Positions 8,265 through 16,534 of a stretch of DNA of 37,446 nt are shown piece by piece. The position numbers and the translations under genes were made by a program. Positions within the stretch are counted from its first letter, which is position 1. Every line of letters begins with the position of its first letter. Below the pieces are notes generated by a model. That model was given only the letters and a program-made list of their open reading frames with translations, made no database searches and was not told the DNA's origin. Origin of the DNA: Endomicrobiia bacterium (GTDB lineage Bacteria; Elusimicrobiota; Endomicrobiia; Endomicrobiales; Endomicrobiaceae); the NCBI GenBank assembly GCA_009776745.1, contig WRNH01000010.1, positions 1-37,446 of the forward strand, written 5' to 3'.

Positions 8265-10373
8265 ATGAAAAAATATCAAATTTTTATCCTGATAACGTTA
8301 ATGTTTGTCACGGTGCTGACTTTTTATCCCGTATTAAGCGCAGGTTTTGTAAATCTTGACGACAGGGTAATGATTACGGGAAATTGGAAAATACAATCTT
8401 TGTCTCCGGCAAATTTGCAGGCATTGCTTTTCAAACCGCATGTTAAGCTGTATCATCCTCTTGTTAATCTTTCTTACGCCGCAGAATACCGCTTTTTCGG
8501 GGCGGATCCTTATTTTTACCATGCCGATAATTTGATTCTCCATCTTTTGAATACCCTTTTAGTGTTTTTTATATTCTTACGTTTAACTAAAAATAATTTT
8601 ATTGTTTCATTCATAACGGCTTTCTTATTCGCATGTCATCCCATGCATGTTGAATCCGTCGCGTGGGTTTCCGGAAGAAAAGACACGCTCTACGCGTTTT
8701 TCTTTTTTAGTTCTTGGTTGATATATTTGAAGGCATATTCATCCCATGGAAAGAAACAAGTTTTAATGATAACGGCTTCGCTGGTTTTATTTTTATGCGC
8801 ATGTTTGTCCAAAACCATGGCCGTAACTTTACCTGCCGTTTTGATATTATGCGATTGGATGTCGGGAAAAAAGTTTAATGGAAAAATTATTCTCAAATAT
8901 TTGCCTTATGCCGCGGCAGCGGTAATTTTTTCACTGATCACATACTTTTTGTACTATACTGCCGGTCAAAAATCAGATATGAGCCCGTATTATTTGTTTG
9001 TGAATTTTATTGCCGCGCATTTTAATGTTTTGTTTTATATCGTAAAGTTTTTAATTCCGTTAAAATTGTCGGCGATATATCCTTATTTTTATGACGCAGA
9101 TGCTTTTCCTCCGAAATATATACTGTATTCGCCTGCTTTGTTATACGGCATAGCCGTGCTTGTATTATACAGCTTGAGAAAAACAAAAACCGTTTTTTTC
9201 GGTTTTGCTTTTTTTATTATCACTGTTTCTCCCGTGATAAATATACTGCCTACGGGAATATCGCCGGTTGCCGACAGATATACGTACGTTCCGCTGATAG
9301 GGTTCGCCTATATTGCCGCGTCGGCCGCGGCATATCTTTATAATGCCGTTAAAGAAAAATATATGAAGGCGGCGGTTGCCGCTGTTATTTCCGCCATATT
9401 GGTAACAATGTGCGCTGTTGCGCATACAAAAGCCGGAAAATGGTTCAATACAAAAACATTATGTGACGATATAATAAATAACTATCCCGCGGATATTGCA
9501 CATGCTCACGCGTATTCCATCAGGGGGGACTGGTACAGAGAAAAAGGAATATTTAAAGAAGCTGAAAAAGATTTAAATCTGGCGTTATTTTTTGATAAAG
9601 AAGCAAATCTTTCCAAATATTCATTGGCATGCATAATGAAGGATACCGGAAAATACGATGAATCTTTGAGACTTTATGGAGATATTCCGGGATATGACGT
9701 AAATAAAGATAAAGCATATATGCATTCCGCGAATATATATTATGAACATATGAATGATCCGGAAACAGCCCATAAAATGGCTGCGGAGGGATTAAAGTTT
9801 TTTCCCGACGATTTTTCGCTTCATATTACGTTAGGTTCTTTTTACAGCTTTGAAGAAAAATTTGATAAAGCAGAAGAAAATTTCAAAAAAGCAAAAAGAT
9901 TATATCCTAACAGCAAGCAGTCATATCTCAGTCTGGCGGATATGTATAAGGAGGCCGGAATGACTGACCTTGCAGTAAAAGAGTATGCAGAATGCATACA
10001 AAAATGCGGCGAAGATTTTTTTGTTTACAATAAACTCGGAATATTGTATTTTGAAACGGGCTTTCATGATGAAGCTGAAAAAATATTTAGTCATTGTGTA
10101 AAGTTATATCCCGATAATTATGAAGCTTACGACTATCTCGGAACTATTTACGCCATAAGAGGAAATTATAAAAAAGCGCTTTACTATTTTACGCTTTCGA
10201 TTTTAACCGATAAAGATTATATTCCGGCGCATTTTCACAGAGCCGCAGTGCACCTTATGACGGGAAATTACGAAAAAGCCGCCGATGACTCAAATATAGT
10301 GAAGAAACTTGGCGGAGCAATTCCGGAAGAGTTCAGAAATGAAATGAGAGAAAAGAGCGGAATTATTTTATAA
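8265..10373 (+). CDS. GT-C-type membrane glycosyltransferase-like protein with C-terminal TPRs, copy 2
   Basis: A 702-residue paralogue of the gene just upstream with the same plan: multi-pass N-terminal half with NLDD, HPLVNLSYAAEYRFFG, HADNLILHLL and HPMHVESVAWVSGRKDTL, then about seven TPR-like repeats (about 410-690; for example ALYYFTLSILTDKDYIPAHF). The start codon follows the upstream stop by a single base and has no obvious ribosome binding site, so translation probably depends on reinitiation. Bases 8265-8362 and 8400-8479 are identical to copy 1 (6161-6258 and 6296-6375), while later parts carry many synonymous and amino-acid changes. That pattern points to gene conversion after an older duplication. 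The TPR halves differ more, which suggests different partner or substrate recognition. Confidence 0.8.
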   Translation: MKKYQIFILITLMFVTVLTFYPVLSAGFVNLDDRVMITGNWKIQSLSPANLQALLFKPHVKLYHPLVNLSYAAEYRFFGADPYFYHADNLILHLLNTLLVFFIFLRLTKNNFIVSFITAFLFACHPMHVESVAWVSGRKDTLYAFFFFSSWLIYLKAYSSHGKKQVLMITASLVLFLCACLSKTMAVTLPAVLILCDWMSGKKFNGKIILKYLPYAAAAVIFSLITYFLYYTAGQKSDMSPYYLFVNFIAAHFNVLFYIVKFLIPLKLSAIYPYFYDADAFPPKYILYSPALLYGIAVLVLYSLRKTKTVFFGFAFFIITVSPVINILPTGISPVADRYTYVPLIGFAYIAASAAAYLYNAVKEKYMKAAVAAVISAILVTMCAVAHTKAGKWFNTKTLCDDIINNYPADIAHAHAYSIRGDWYREKGIFKEAEKDLNLALFFDKEANLSKYSLACIMKDTGKYDESLRLYGDIPGYDVNKDKAYMHSANIYYEHMNDPETAHKMAAEGLKFFPDDFSLHITLGSFYSFEEKFDKAEENFKKAKRLYPNSKQSYLSLADMYKEAGMTDLAVKEYAECIQKCGEDFFVYNKLGILYFETGFHDEAEKIFSHCVKLYPDNYEAYDYLGTIYAIRGNYKKALYYFTLSILTDKDYIPAHFHRAAVHLMTGNYEKAADDSNIVKKLGGAIPEEFRNEMREKSGIIL

Positions 10374-10492
10374 AATATACAAAACGGCAATGAGCAGTTA
10401 GCGGTGAGTAATTAAGGAATGCCTCCTGCGGCCTTGCGAAGGATAAACTCCGCACAACAATTACTAACTGTCGTTTTCATAGGGAGTTTTTA
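10374..10492 (+). repeat. Degenerate palindromic spacer
   Basis: The spacer is an interrupted inverted repeat. Left-hand blocks AAAACG, CAGTTAG and GTAATT (about 10380-10414) are matched by AATTACTAACTG followed by TCGTTTT (about 10461-10479). The centre holds a small GC-rich palindrome (CCTGCGG...). It resembles the CAATGAG...CTCATT shell of the spacer at 14426-14531. No gene is visible. Confidence 0.5.
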
Positions 10493-11659
10493 ATGCATGA
10501 AATATTCGGTTTTTTAATTTCACTGACGGTGATTTTGGTTTCGGCAAAACTTTTCGGGGAAATTGCCGTAAGGTTCGGGCAAAGCGCCATAATCGGCGAG
10601 CTTTTGGCAGGGGTAATTATAGGTCCGAGCGTTTTTGCATTGGTTACCGAAACGCCGGTTCTTGCAAGCATATCCGAACTTGGCGCGATCATTCTTCTTT
10701 TTGAAGTCGGCGTTTCTTCCGATATTAGAGAGTTTGCAAAAGCCGGCGGCTGGGCGACGGCGGTTGCATTTGTTGGCGTTATACTTCCGTATTTTTTCGG
10801 TTACTATACCTTTTTACATTTCGGGCTCTCAAGCACTCAGGCAATTTTTGCCGGCGCCGTGCTGACGGCTACTTCCGTAGGAATTACGGCAAGAGTTTTT
10901 ATGGATTTGAAGAAAATTGAAAGCCGTGAAGCAAAAATCGTTCTCGGCGCCGCCGTCATAGACGACGTGATCGGTCTGACGATATTGGCCGTTGTTTTAA
11001 AGCTTGTTACCGGCGGAACGGTTACGTTCGGGACTATAGCTCAGGTCAGCGGTATGGCGGTATTATTTTTGGTTCTTGCCATTGGCGCCGGTCTTTTGAT
11101 TGCGCCTACTGTTTTCAGATTCATAACTAAAATGAAACAAGAAAATGTCGTTTTAGTTATGGCTTTTGCTTTCTGTCTGCTGATTGCGGCGCTTTCGTCC
11201 AAAGTCGGGCTTGCTCCGATTGTAGGAGCATTTGCAGCTGGACTTGTGCTTTCAAGCACGCCGCAAAAAGAAGAGATAAGAAAAGGCATACAGCCGCTCT
11301 ACGTTTTTTTTGTTCCGATATTTTTTGTTTTAATGGGCACAAACGTCGACGTGTCTACGTTTAATCCTTTTATACCGGGCAACGGTCAGATTCTTTTGCT
11401 GGCAGGCGTTCTGTTTATAGTCGCGGTTGCAGGTAAAGCGGCGGCAGGTTTTGTAGTATTTAAAAAAGGAATAAATAAACTGCTTATCGGCGTTGCAATG
11501 GTTCCGCGCGGCGAGGTAGGCCTTATTTTTGCAGGAATAGGATTAAAAAACAATGTTTTCGGTTCGCATGATTACAGTGCTCTGGTTGTTGTCATAATGC
11601 TTACGACTTTTGTAACTCCTTTTGCGCTGAAATATTTGATAACAAGAGAGAAAAAATAA
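10493..11659 (+). CDS. CPA2-family cation/proton antiporter (NapA/KefB-like)
   Basis: A 388-residue integral membrane protein with about 12-13 hydrophobic helices. It matches monovalent cation:proton antiporter family 2: GQSAIIGELLAGVIIGPS near the N-terminus, the unwound-helix segment TATSVGITARV (about residues 125-135) and the paired aspartates in AVIDDVIGL (about 155-163). The Asp-Asp pair marks the electrogenic Na+/H+ type such as NapA rather than the electroneutral type. PRGEVGLIFAGIG near the C-terminus is another conserved helix. There is no C-terminal RCK/TrkA domain, so it is not a full KefB/KefC potassium-efflux protein. It probably serves pH and sodium homeostasis. The ATG at 10493 is preceded by AGGGAG. 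Ion specificity is inferred from motifs only. Confidence 0.9.
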   Translation: MHEIFGFLISLTVILVSAKLFGEIAVRFGQSAIIGELLAGVIIGPSVFALVTETPVLASISELGAIILLFEVGVSSDIREFAKAGGWATAVAFVGVILPYFFGYYTFLHFGLSSTQAIFAGAVLTATSVGITARVFMDLKKIESREAKIVLGAAVIDDVIGLTILAVVLKLVTGGTVTFGTIAQVSGMAVLFLVLAIGAGLLIAPTVFRFITKMKQENVVLVMAFAFCLLIAALSSKVGLAPIVGAFAAGLVLSSTPQKEEIRKGIQPLYVFFVPIFFVLMGTNVDVSTFNPFIPGNGQILLLAGVLFIVAVAGKAAAGFVVFKKGINKLLIGVAMVPRGEVGLIFAGIGLKNNVFGSHDYSALVVVIMLTTFVTPFALKYLITREKK

Positions 11660-11728
11660 CAGAATGGAGATGTTGTGTCTGCATTTTACGCGGAATTATT
11701 ATTACGCCGCAATCTGCATTCCGTTATT
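11655..11728 (+). repeat. Long imperfect hairpin after the antiporter gene
   Basis: Left arm from AATAAC (11655) through GAATGGAGAT pairs with the right arm ATCTGCATTCCGTTATT ending at 11728, with one or two mismatches. Inside is a second small stem, GCGG with CCGC (about 11690-11710). It is followed by an A-run rather than a T-run, so it is not a typical + strand intrinsic terminator. It overlaps the last codons of the antiporter gene. It may be an mRNA 3'-end stabiliser or another repeat family member. Confidence 0.5.
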
Positions 11729-11745
11729 AAAAAAAGGATTTTAAC

Positions 11746-12360
11746 ATGAAATTTAAATTTTTATTGTGCTTTCTTTTACTGCTGTCATTCGGAGTGAATA
11801 TTTGTTTTGCCGGAAATTCTAAAAAATCTTCCGAAGATAATCCTTATGGATTTGAATTAGTCGAGGAAGCCGACAGGATCAATGCTGCGATCGAGATTTC
11901 CGAAAACGATGAAGATGTGGACATGGAAGACGTAAATAAAAATGATACTTATCAGGCTCAAAAAAATGCCGATTCGGCTGAAATGAAAAGACTTGATAAT
12001 AAAGCTGCGCAGATCACAAACAATGTTAATGCCGCCGCTGTGAAAAAAGAGACAGCTGTAAAAAAAGAAGAACCGCTTATTGCCGGCAAGGTGCAGCAGG
12101 CGTTTAATAAATTTAAACAAAAACCTGAAGTGAATAAAATACTTAAAATTATAAATACTGCATGGACAAAATTTAAGAGCTGGTTTGTAAAACTTCCCGG
12201 AATACGCCACTGGCTTGATTCTCCGTATTCCATGGAAAATTATAGGAAAGAGCTTGGCAGAGTCGATTATGTAGAGAAAAAAGCGAAAAAAGACCAGTTA
12301 AAAAAAGATTCGGAAAGCGCCCAGATGCTAAAAGAAGGAAAAAATAAATTTTTTAAATAA
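11746..12360 (+). CDS. Secreted or periplasmic protein of unknown function
   Basis: I do not recognise this 204-residue protein. Residues 1-22 are a clear signal peptide: basic start MKFKF, a leucine-rich core, then NICFAGN with a likely signal peptidase I cut after CFA or CFAG. The mature chain is highly charged and low in complexity. It has an acidic stretch (about 40-65), a Lys/Ala/Glu-rich segment with repeated KKE (about 95-110), and a more ordered C-terminal part with KFKSWFVKLPGIRHWLDSPYS (about 142-162, aromatic and possibly amphipathic), ending in a Lys-rich tail. There is no lipobox Cys. It may be a periplasmic or surface-associated structural protein. The start is preceded by AAGGA. 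The next feature downstream is the FMN riboswitch promoter, so it ends its own transcription unit or stands alone. Confidence 0.65.
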   Translation: MKFKFLLCFLLLLSFGVNICFAGNSKKSSEDNPYGFELVEEADRINAAIEISENDEDVDMEDVNKNDTYQAQKNADSAEMKRLDNKAAQITNNVNAAAVKKETAVKKEEPLIAGKVQQAFNKFKQKPEVNKILKIINTAWTKFKSWFVKLPGIRHWLDSPYSMENYRKELGRVDYVEKKAKKDQLKKDSESAQMLKEGKNKFFK

Positions 12361-12380
12361 GATGATAAGTCTGTTTTTAT

Positions 12381-12409
12381 TTGACATATTATATAAAAAA
12401 ATGTTTAAT
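12381..12409 (+). promoter_or_regulatory. Sigma70-type promoter of the riboflavin operon
   Basis: TTGACA (12381-12386), a 17-base spacer, then TTTAAT (12404-12409): a perfect -35 and a five-of-six -10. The predicted start near 12416 falls at the first base-paired nucleotides of the FMN riboswitch, which is the expected arrangement. Confidence 0.75.
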
Positions 12410-12412
12410 ATT

Positions 12413-12580
12413 TAGGTCTTCGGGGAAGGTGAAGGGAGCGCTTGCTCCATATTCCTTACCGGCAGTGAAAAATGCCGTTTCATAAAAAGAAACGAAATTT
12501 CAAGCCTGCGACTCGGCGGTATACGCCGACTGAATCAGTGAAATTCTGATGCCGACGGTACAGTCCGGATGAGAGAAGAT
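12413..12580 (+). promoter_or_regulatory. FMN riboswitch (RFN element)
   Basis: The leader carries the conserved RFN blocks in order: TCTTCGGGG with AAGGTGAA (about 12417-12432), TTACCGGCAGTGA (about 12456-12468), CCTGCGAC (about 12505), then a GAATCAGTGAAATTCTGATGCC hairpin (split here only as a description), GCCGACGGTACAGTCCGGAT (12551-12570) and closing GAGAGAAGA. The variable arm GGGAGCGCTTGCTCC is an extra short stem. FMN binding should turn off the downstream riboflavin genes. A terminator follows at 12610-12641, so control is probably transcriptional, and the GAGG ribosome binding site of ribD lies in the terminator's 3' arm, so translation may be masked as well. Confidence 0.95.
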
Positions 12581-12609
12581 GATGTAATAAAGATAAAAAT
12601 TTAATTACA

Positions 12610-12641
12610 AACCCCGAAGCCGCAAGCTTTGAGGTTTTTTT
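12610..12641 (+). terminator. Riboswitch-controlled intrinsic terminator before ribD
   Basis: AACCCCGAAGC (12610-12620) pairs with GCTTTGAGGTT (12626-12636) around a CGCAA loop, with one C/A mismatch and one G-T pair. It is followed by a T-run (12635-12641). It sits between the FMN aptamer and the ribD ATG at 12646. GAGG (12631-12634) in the 3' arm is the only visible ribosome binding site for ribD. Confidence 0.85.
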
Positions 12642-12645
12642 ATTT

Positions 12646-13725
12646 ATGAACAAAAAATTTATGGAAGAAGCCGTAAAGGCTGCAAAGAAAGACACAGGCA
12701 ATGTTTATCCTAATCCTTTAGTCGGCTGCGTAATAGTTAAAGACAATAAAATAATCGCGGAAGGCCGGCATGAATATTTCGGCGGAAATCATGCGGAGAT
12801 AAACGCTTTGTTAAAAGCCGGACGAAAAGCCGAAGGCGCTGATATGTATGTGACTCTTGAACCGTGCAACAGTTACGGCAAACGTCCGCCATGCACTCAG
12901 GCGATAATAAAAGCTGGTATAAAAAGAGTTTTTTTCGCCGTGAAAGACCATAATGTGTCAGGAAGCAAAGAAACTCTTGAGAAGGCCGGCGTCAAAATTT
13001 ATCGCGGACTGCTGAACAAACAAGGAAAAATTCTGATAAAAGATTATTTAAAACATTTAAAGAAAAAACCTAAAGTGACCGTTAAAGCCGCGATGACTCT
13101 TGACGGTAAAATAGCTACGGTTGATTATGATTCAAAGTGGATAACGTCGCAAAAATCCAGAAGTTTTGTGCATAAGCTGAGAAGCGGTTATGATGCCGTT
13201 CTTGTGGGAACAAATACGGCATTAAAAGATAATCCTTATCTTACGTCTCACGGAAAAGGCCGCAATCCCGTGAGAGTCATAATAGATGAGAATTTAAAAA
13301 TCCCGCACAGCCATAAACTTTTTGAAGACTCCGCCGCTGTGATAATATTGTGTGCAGCTGACGTTAATGTCAGCCGCTGCGTCCCCATGACACACGTTTC
13401 CTTGAAATGTCTTTTTGTTCCGATAGATTTTAAAGCGGCAAAGAAAGATTTTGGGGTTATAATAAATAAATTAAATTCTCTCGGGCTTAAGACCATTTTG
13501 ATAGAAGGCGGAGGGGAAATCATTTCTTCGGCATTGTTTTCGAAAGTTGTTGACGATATTTATTTGTTTGTCGCTCCTAAAATAATCGGCGGAAAAAACG
13601 CGGTTTCCGTAACCGGCGGAACCGGAGTAAAAAAGATAAAAGACGCTTTGAAAGTCAAAAATATGAAAGTAAAAAAAATAGGCGGGGATTTGCTTATAAC
13701 GGGAATAATTTCCAAAAGACGCTGA
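12646..13725 (+). CDS. ribD: Bifunctional pyrimidine deaminase/reductase
   Basis: RibD carries out two successive riboflavin steps: deamination of the GTP cyclohydrolase II product, then NADPH reduction of its ribosyl side chain. The 359-residue length is typical. The N-terminal zinc deaminase domain (about 1-145) has GNHAEINALLKAG and LEPCNSYGKRPPCTQAII, giving the His-Ala-Glu and PC...PPC zinc and catalytic residues. The C-terminal RibD_C reductase domain (about 146-359) has TVKAAMTLDGKIA, WITS, AVLVGTNTALKDNPYLT and LIEGGGEI. The ATG at 12646 is 11 bases after the GAGG inside the terminator stem. It is first in the FMN-riboswitch operon, with ribE, ribBA and ribH following. Confidence 0.97.
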   Translation: MNKKFMEEAVKAAKKDTGNVYPNPLVGCVIVKDNKIIAEGRHEYFGGNHAEINALLKAGRKAEGADMYVTLEPCNSYGKRPPCTQAIIKAGIKRVFFAVKDHNVSGSKETLEKAGVKIYRGLLNKQGKILIKDYLKHLKKKPKVTVKAAMTLDGKIATVDYDSKWITSQKSRSFVHKLRSGYDAVLVGTNTALKDNPYLTSHGKGRNPVRVIIDENLKIPHSHKLFEDSAAVIILCAADVNVSRCVPMTHVSLKCLFVPIDFKAAKKDFGVIINKLNSLGLKTILIEGGGEIISSALFSKVVDDIYLFVAPKIIGGKNAVSVTGGTGVKKIKDALKVKNMKVKKIGGDLLITGIISKRR

Positions 13726-13743
13726 GTAATGGGCAATTGCGAC

Positions 13744-13762
13744 GTTTTTGCTTTGCGAAAAC
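13744..13762 (+). repeat. Short dispersed hairpin in ribD-ribE spacer
   Basis: GTTTTTGC (13744-13751), a TTT loop, then GCGAAAAC (13755-13762). It differs by only a couple of bases from the hairpin at 5332-5350, and so belongs to the same repeat family. The spacer ends in CTGCCGTTAAAAG (about 13788-13800), a motif that recurs just before several genes. Confidence 0.55.
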
Positions 13763-13807
13763 ATACCTAAACTGCTAATTATTCTCTGCCGTTAAAAGAG
13801 GTTTTCG

Positions 13808-14425
13808 ATGTTCACAGGGCTAATAGAAGATTTAGGAACAGTAAAGCAAATGACTTTGTCGCAGATAATTATAGAGACAAAGCTTGATAATATTTCAACA
13901 GGAGACAGTATTGCCGTTAACGGCGTGTGTTTGACTGCGGTTTCTGTAAAAAACGGGAGTTTTGCCGCAGATTACAGTTCGCAGACAGATAAAATCACTG
14001 CGCTTTCATTGCTAAGACCTGATGAAAAGGTAAATATTGAAAGGGCTTTGACTCTTTCTTCAAGGCTTGGCGGGCATATCGTAAGCGGACATGTTGACGG
14101 TACCGGCAAAATAGAAAAAATCGAAAAGCAGGAGCGGTTTTATAAAATTGTAATTTCATTGAATGAAGAAAACTTAAAATATTGCATTGATAAAGGTTCA
14201 ATTGCCGTTGACGGCATAAGCCTTACGATAGCGCGGATAAGCGGAAAAAATATTGAGATTTATATAATTCCGGAAACTTTTAAAAACACGGTTTTGCAAT
14301 TTAAAAAAACCTGCAGTCTGGTAAATATAGAAACGGATATTTTGGCAAAATATGTCGAAAGATTTACAAAAGGAAAAAAAACGGACGGTATTTCTTTGGA
14401 GATGCTCAAGGAGAAAGGCTTTTAA
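13808..14425 (+). CDS. ribE: Riboflavin synthase alpha chain
   Basis: Riboflavin synthase dismutates two 6,7-dimethyl-8-ribityllumazine molecules to riboflavin and the pyrimidinedione that RibH reuses. At 205 residues it is normal length and shows the internal duplication of the family. The first barrel starts MFTGLIEDLGTV with SIAVNGVCLTAV, GGHIVSGHVDGTGKI follows at the junction (about 97-111), and the second barrel has SIAVDGISLTIA. The MFTG start is highly conserved and fixes the N-terminus. GAGG lies shortly upstream. It is the second gene of the riboflavin operon, separated from its neighbours by hairpin-bearing spacers of 82 and 106 bases. Some annotations call this gene ribC. Confidence 0.97.
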   Translation: MFTGLIEDLGTVKQMTLSQIIIETKLDNISTGDSIAVNGVCLTAVSVKNGSFAADYSSQTDKITALSLLRPDEKVNIERALTLSSRLGGHIVSGHVDGTGKIEKIEKQERFYKIVISLNEENLKYCIDKGSIAVDGISLTIARISGKNIEIYIIPETFKNTVLQFKKTCSLVNIETDILAKYVERFTKGKKTDGISLEMLKEKGF

Positions 14426-14531
14426 AGGCAATGAGTAGTGAGTAAGGGTATCTCTAAAAACCCTGTCTAGGCCATGTCAATTCCCGTGAAAGGGAATCCA
14501 TACTAATTACTCATTTTATAAGGGTTCAATA
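14426..14531 (+). repeat. Nested palindromic repeat, copy A (truncated core)
   Basis: Outer arms AATGAGTA (14430-14437) and TACTCATT (14508-14515) enclose GGGTATCTCTAAAAACCC (14446-14463), the left end of the shell seen in copies B-E. A core half, GTCAATTCCCGTGAAAGGGAATCCAT, follows in pieces at about 14476-14501. The right shell end is missing, so this copy looks deleted or fused with another repeat. Confidence 0.65.
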
Positions 14532-15746
14532 ATGAAAAAAAATAAAATGTTTGCAAGCGTTGAGAGCGCTGTAAAAGATATTAAATCAGGAAAAATGATT
14601 ATTGTTGTTGATGATCCGGGCAGAGAAAATGAAGGGGATTTGATTTGCGCCGCGGAAAAAACCACGCCCGAAATGATAAATTTTATGACAAAATACGCGC
14701 GCGGACTTATATGCGCGCCGATGAAAGATAACCGGCTTGAAAAACTTGAAATCGAAAATATGGTCGACAATCCCACGGAAAAAAAAGGCTGTTCGTTTAC
14801 CGTTTCGGTGGATTACCGCATAGGCACGACAACAGGTATTTCGGCTTATGACAGAGCGATGACAATACGCAAGCTTATCGATAAAACTTCAGAATCTGAA
14901 GATTTTGCAAGGCCAGGGCATATATTTCCTTTGCGCTATAAAGAAGGCGGCGTTTTGGTAAGGGCAGGACATACCGAAGCCGCTGTTGACCTTATGGAAC
15001 TCGCCGGACTTTACCCTGCTGGCGTAATTTGCGAGATAATGAACGATGACGGTACAATGTCGAGGATGTCTGACCTTGTAAAGTTCGCAAAAAAACATAA
15101 ACTCAAAATTTTGACTATAGAAGATTTAATAAATTACAGGCGTCAGACTGAAAAACTTATAAAAGAAATTGTAAACGTAGAACTTCCGACGAGATACGGT
15201 AATTTTAAATCCGTATTGTTTGAAGATACAATAACAAAAGACGTACATCTGGCGATTGTGAAAGGCAATGTAAAAAATAAAAACAATGTTTTGACGAGAG
15301 TTCATTCTTCATGCGAAACCGGAGATATTTTTCACTCGCTAAGATGCGACTGCGGCGATCAGCTTGAAGCCGCTTTGCGCGCCGTAGAAAAAGAAGGACA
15401 AGGCATTGTTTTGTATATGCATCAGGAAGGAAGAGGGATAGGCCTTGCGAATAAATTAAAGGCGTATCATTTGCAGGAACAGGGCTTGGATACCGTCGAA
15501 GCCAATGCAGCTTTGGGTTTTGCGCCGGATTTGCGCGATTACGGGATAGGCGCGCAGATTTTGTCGGAACTCGGCATTAAAAGCATAAAGCTTATGACAA
15601 ATAACCCAAGAAAAATCGTCGGGCTTGAAGGCTACGGCCTGAAAGTTGCCGGCAGGGTGTCCGTTGAAATATTGCCGACGCCTTCAAATAAAAAATATCT
15701 TAAGACGAAAAAAGAGAAGTTGGGGCACATATTAAAGACAGTGTAA
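14532..15746 (+). CDS. ribBA: Bifunctional DHBP synthase / GTP cyclohydrolase II
   Basis: RibBA supplies both riboflavin precursors: 3,4-dihydroxy-2-butanone 4-phosphate from ribulose 5-phosphate, and the pyrimidine from GTP. It has 404 residues, usual for the fusion. The N-terminal DHBP synthase (about 1-205) has [26 protein letters not shown] and the [11 protein letters not shown] segment. The C-terminal GTP cyclohydrolase II (about 206-404) has the zinc cysteines in [20 protein letters not shown], followed by [16 protein letters not shown], and LMTNNPRK. Both active-site sets appear complete. It lies third in the FMN-riboswitch operon between repeat copies A and B. The N-terminus is a little longer than a minimal RibB, and the ATG at 14532 is the natural start. 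Confidence 0.97.
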   Translation: MKKNKMFASVESAVKDIKSGKMIIVVDDPGRENEGDLICAAEKTTPEMINFMTKYARGLICAPMKDNRLEKLEIENMVDNPTEKKGCSFTVSVDYRIGTTTGISAYDRAMTIRKLIDKTSESEDFARPGHIFPLRYKEGGVLVRAGHTEAAVDLMELAGLYPAGVICEIMNDDGTMSRMSDLVKFAKKHKLKILTIEDLINYRRQTEKLIKEIVNVELPTRYGNFKSVLFEDTITKDVHLAIVKGNVKNKNNVLTRVHSSCETGDIFHSLRCDCGDQLEAALRAVEKEGQGIVLYMHQEGRGIGLANKLKAYHLQEQGLDTVEANAALGFAPDLRDYGIGAQILSELGIKSIKLMTNNPRKIVGLEGYGLKVAGRVSVEILPTPSNKKYLKTKKEKLGHILKTV

Positions 15747-15909
15747 TTCGTAAGGGTACCTCTAAAAAAACCTGTTTGTCCCGAGTGTCTCTATCGGGAA
15801 TCCATGTTGCTTTTTTTTCGACGACTATGGCAAACATGGATTCTCGTTTTCACGGGAATGACATGGTGTAGACAGAGTTTTTAGAGATGCCAGTAATTGT
15901 CGTTAAAAT
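15747..15909 (+). repeat. Nested palindromic repeat, copy B
   Basis: The left shell GGGTACCTCTAAAAAAACCTGT (two parts from about 15754) pairs with the right shell AGAGTTTTTAGAGATGCC (about 15875-15891). The core is a long palindrome: GGGAATCCATGTT (about 15799) against AACATGGATTC and CACGGGAATGACA (about 15833-15863). The spacer ends TAATTGTCGTTAAAATG (about 15894-15910). It lies inside the riboflavin operon, so the hairpin would be in the mRNA between ribBA and ribH. Confidence 0.75.
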
Positions 15910-15918
15910 GGGGGAAGC

Positions 15919-16380
15919 ATGAAAGTAATTAACGGGCAGTTGAAGGCGGAAGGAAAAAAGTTTGCGTTGGTTGTTTCGAGGTTTAACGAGTTTATAACCA
16001 ATAAGCTTGTCGGCGGGGCAGAGGACATTCTTAAAAGGCACGGGACGGCAGATTCCGATATTTCATTATTTTGGGTTCCGGGCGCTTTTGAAATTTCGGC
16101 AACGGCAAAGAAAATAGCCGAAAGCGGCAAATTTGACGCTGTAATATGTCTCGGATGCGTTATAAGAGGAGCCACGCCGCATTTTGATTATGTGTCGGCG
16201 GAAGTTTCAAAAGGCATTGCTTCCGTAAGTATGCAGAGCAAAGTTCCGGTAATTTTCGGCGTTTTAACTACAGACAGCATTGAGCAGGCAATTGAAAGAG
16301 CAGGTACAAAAGCCGGCAACAAAGGCGCGGATGCCGCAGTTTCGGCTATTGAAATGGTTAGTCTTTATTCTCAAATATAA
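15919..16380 (+). CDS. ribH: 6,7-dimethyl-8-ribityllumazine synthase
   Basis: Lumazine synthase condenses the RibB and RibD products to give the riboflavin synthase substrate, and usually forms an icosahedral or pentameric shell. The 153-residue length is standard. Motifs: [16 protein letters not shown] near the N-terminus, [15 protein letters not shown] (about 54-68), the strand-loop [24 protein letters not shown] with the His that takes part in catalysis, [27 protein letters not shown] (in pieces). The start ATG follows a GGGGGAA site. It is the last gene of the operon; an inverted repeat lies downstream. Confidence 0.97.
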   Translation: MKVINGQLKAEGKKFALVVSRFNEFITNKLVGGAEDILKRHGTADSDISLFWVPGAFEISATAKKIAESGKFDAVICLGCVIRGATPHFDYVSAEVSKGIASVSMQSKVPVIFGVLTTDSIEQAIERAGTKAGNKGADAAVSAIEMVSLYSQI

Positions 16381-16385
16381 AAAAG

Positions 16386-16478
16386 GCAGAGAATAGATAA
16401 TAGAGAAGAGATAATAGATAAAGGGCTTTATTGTCTTTTGTCGTTTATCTATTCTCTATTATCTATTATCTTTTATCT
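16386..16478 (+). repeat. Imperfect inverted repeat of TATCTATT-type units
   Basis: The left arm (about 16387-16422, built from GATAATAGA units) and the right arm (about 16444-16478, built from TCTATTATC units) pair with scattered mismatches around a TTATTGTCTTTTG loop. It lies between ribH and gcvH and may end riboflavin transcription. I see no glycine riboswitch here. Confidence 0.55.
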
Positions 16479-16490
16479 GATCTTTAATTA

Positions 16491-16504
16491 TGCTAAAATA
16501 TAAT
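16491..16504 (+). promoter_or_regulatory. Candidate promoter of gcvH
   Basis: TGCTAAAATATAAT contains an extended -10 (TG-N-TAAAAT, 16491-16499) and an overlapping perfect TATAAT (16499-16504). No good -35 is visible at the right distance, so strength and exact start are uncertain. Confidence 0.35.
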
Positions 16505-16534
16505 GGCCGTTAAATATAAAGTAGTGAGGGTAAA

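Noticed and set aside
8255-8275. Frameshift splitting one long gene into the two TPR proteins
   Set aside because: Both genes have the complete N-terminal membrane domain and TPR region; they are full tandem paralogues, not halves.
16381-16534. Glycine riboswitch before gcvH
   Set aside because: None of the conserved glycine aptamer blocks is visible; the spacer is a simple TATCTATT-type inverted repeat and a -10-like box.
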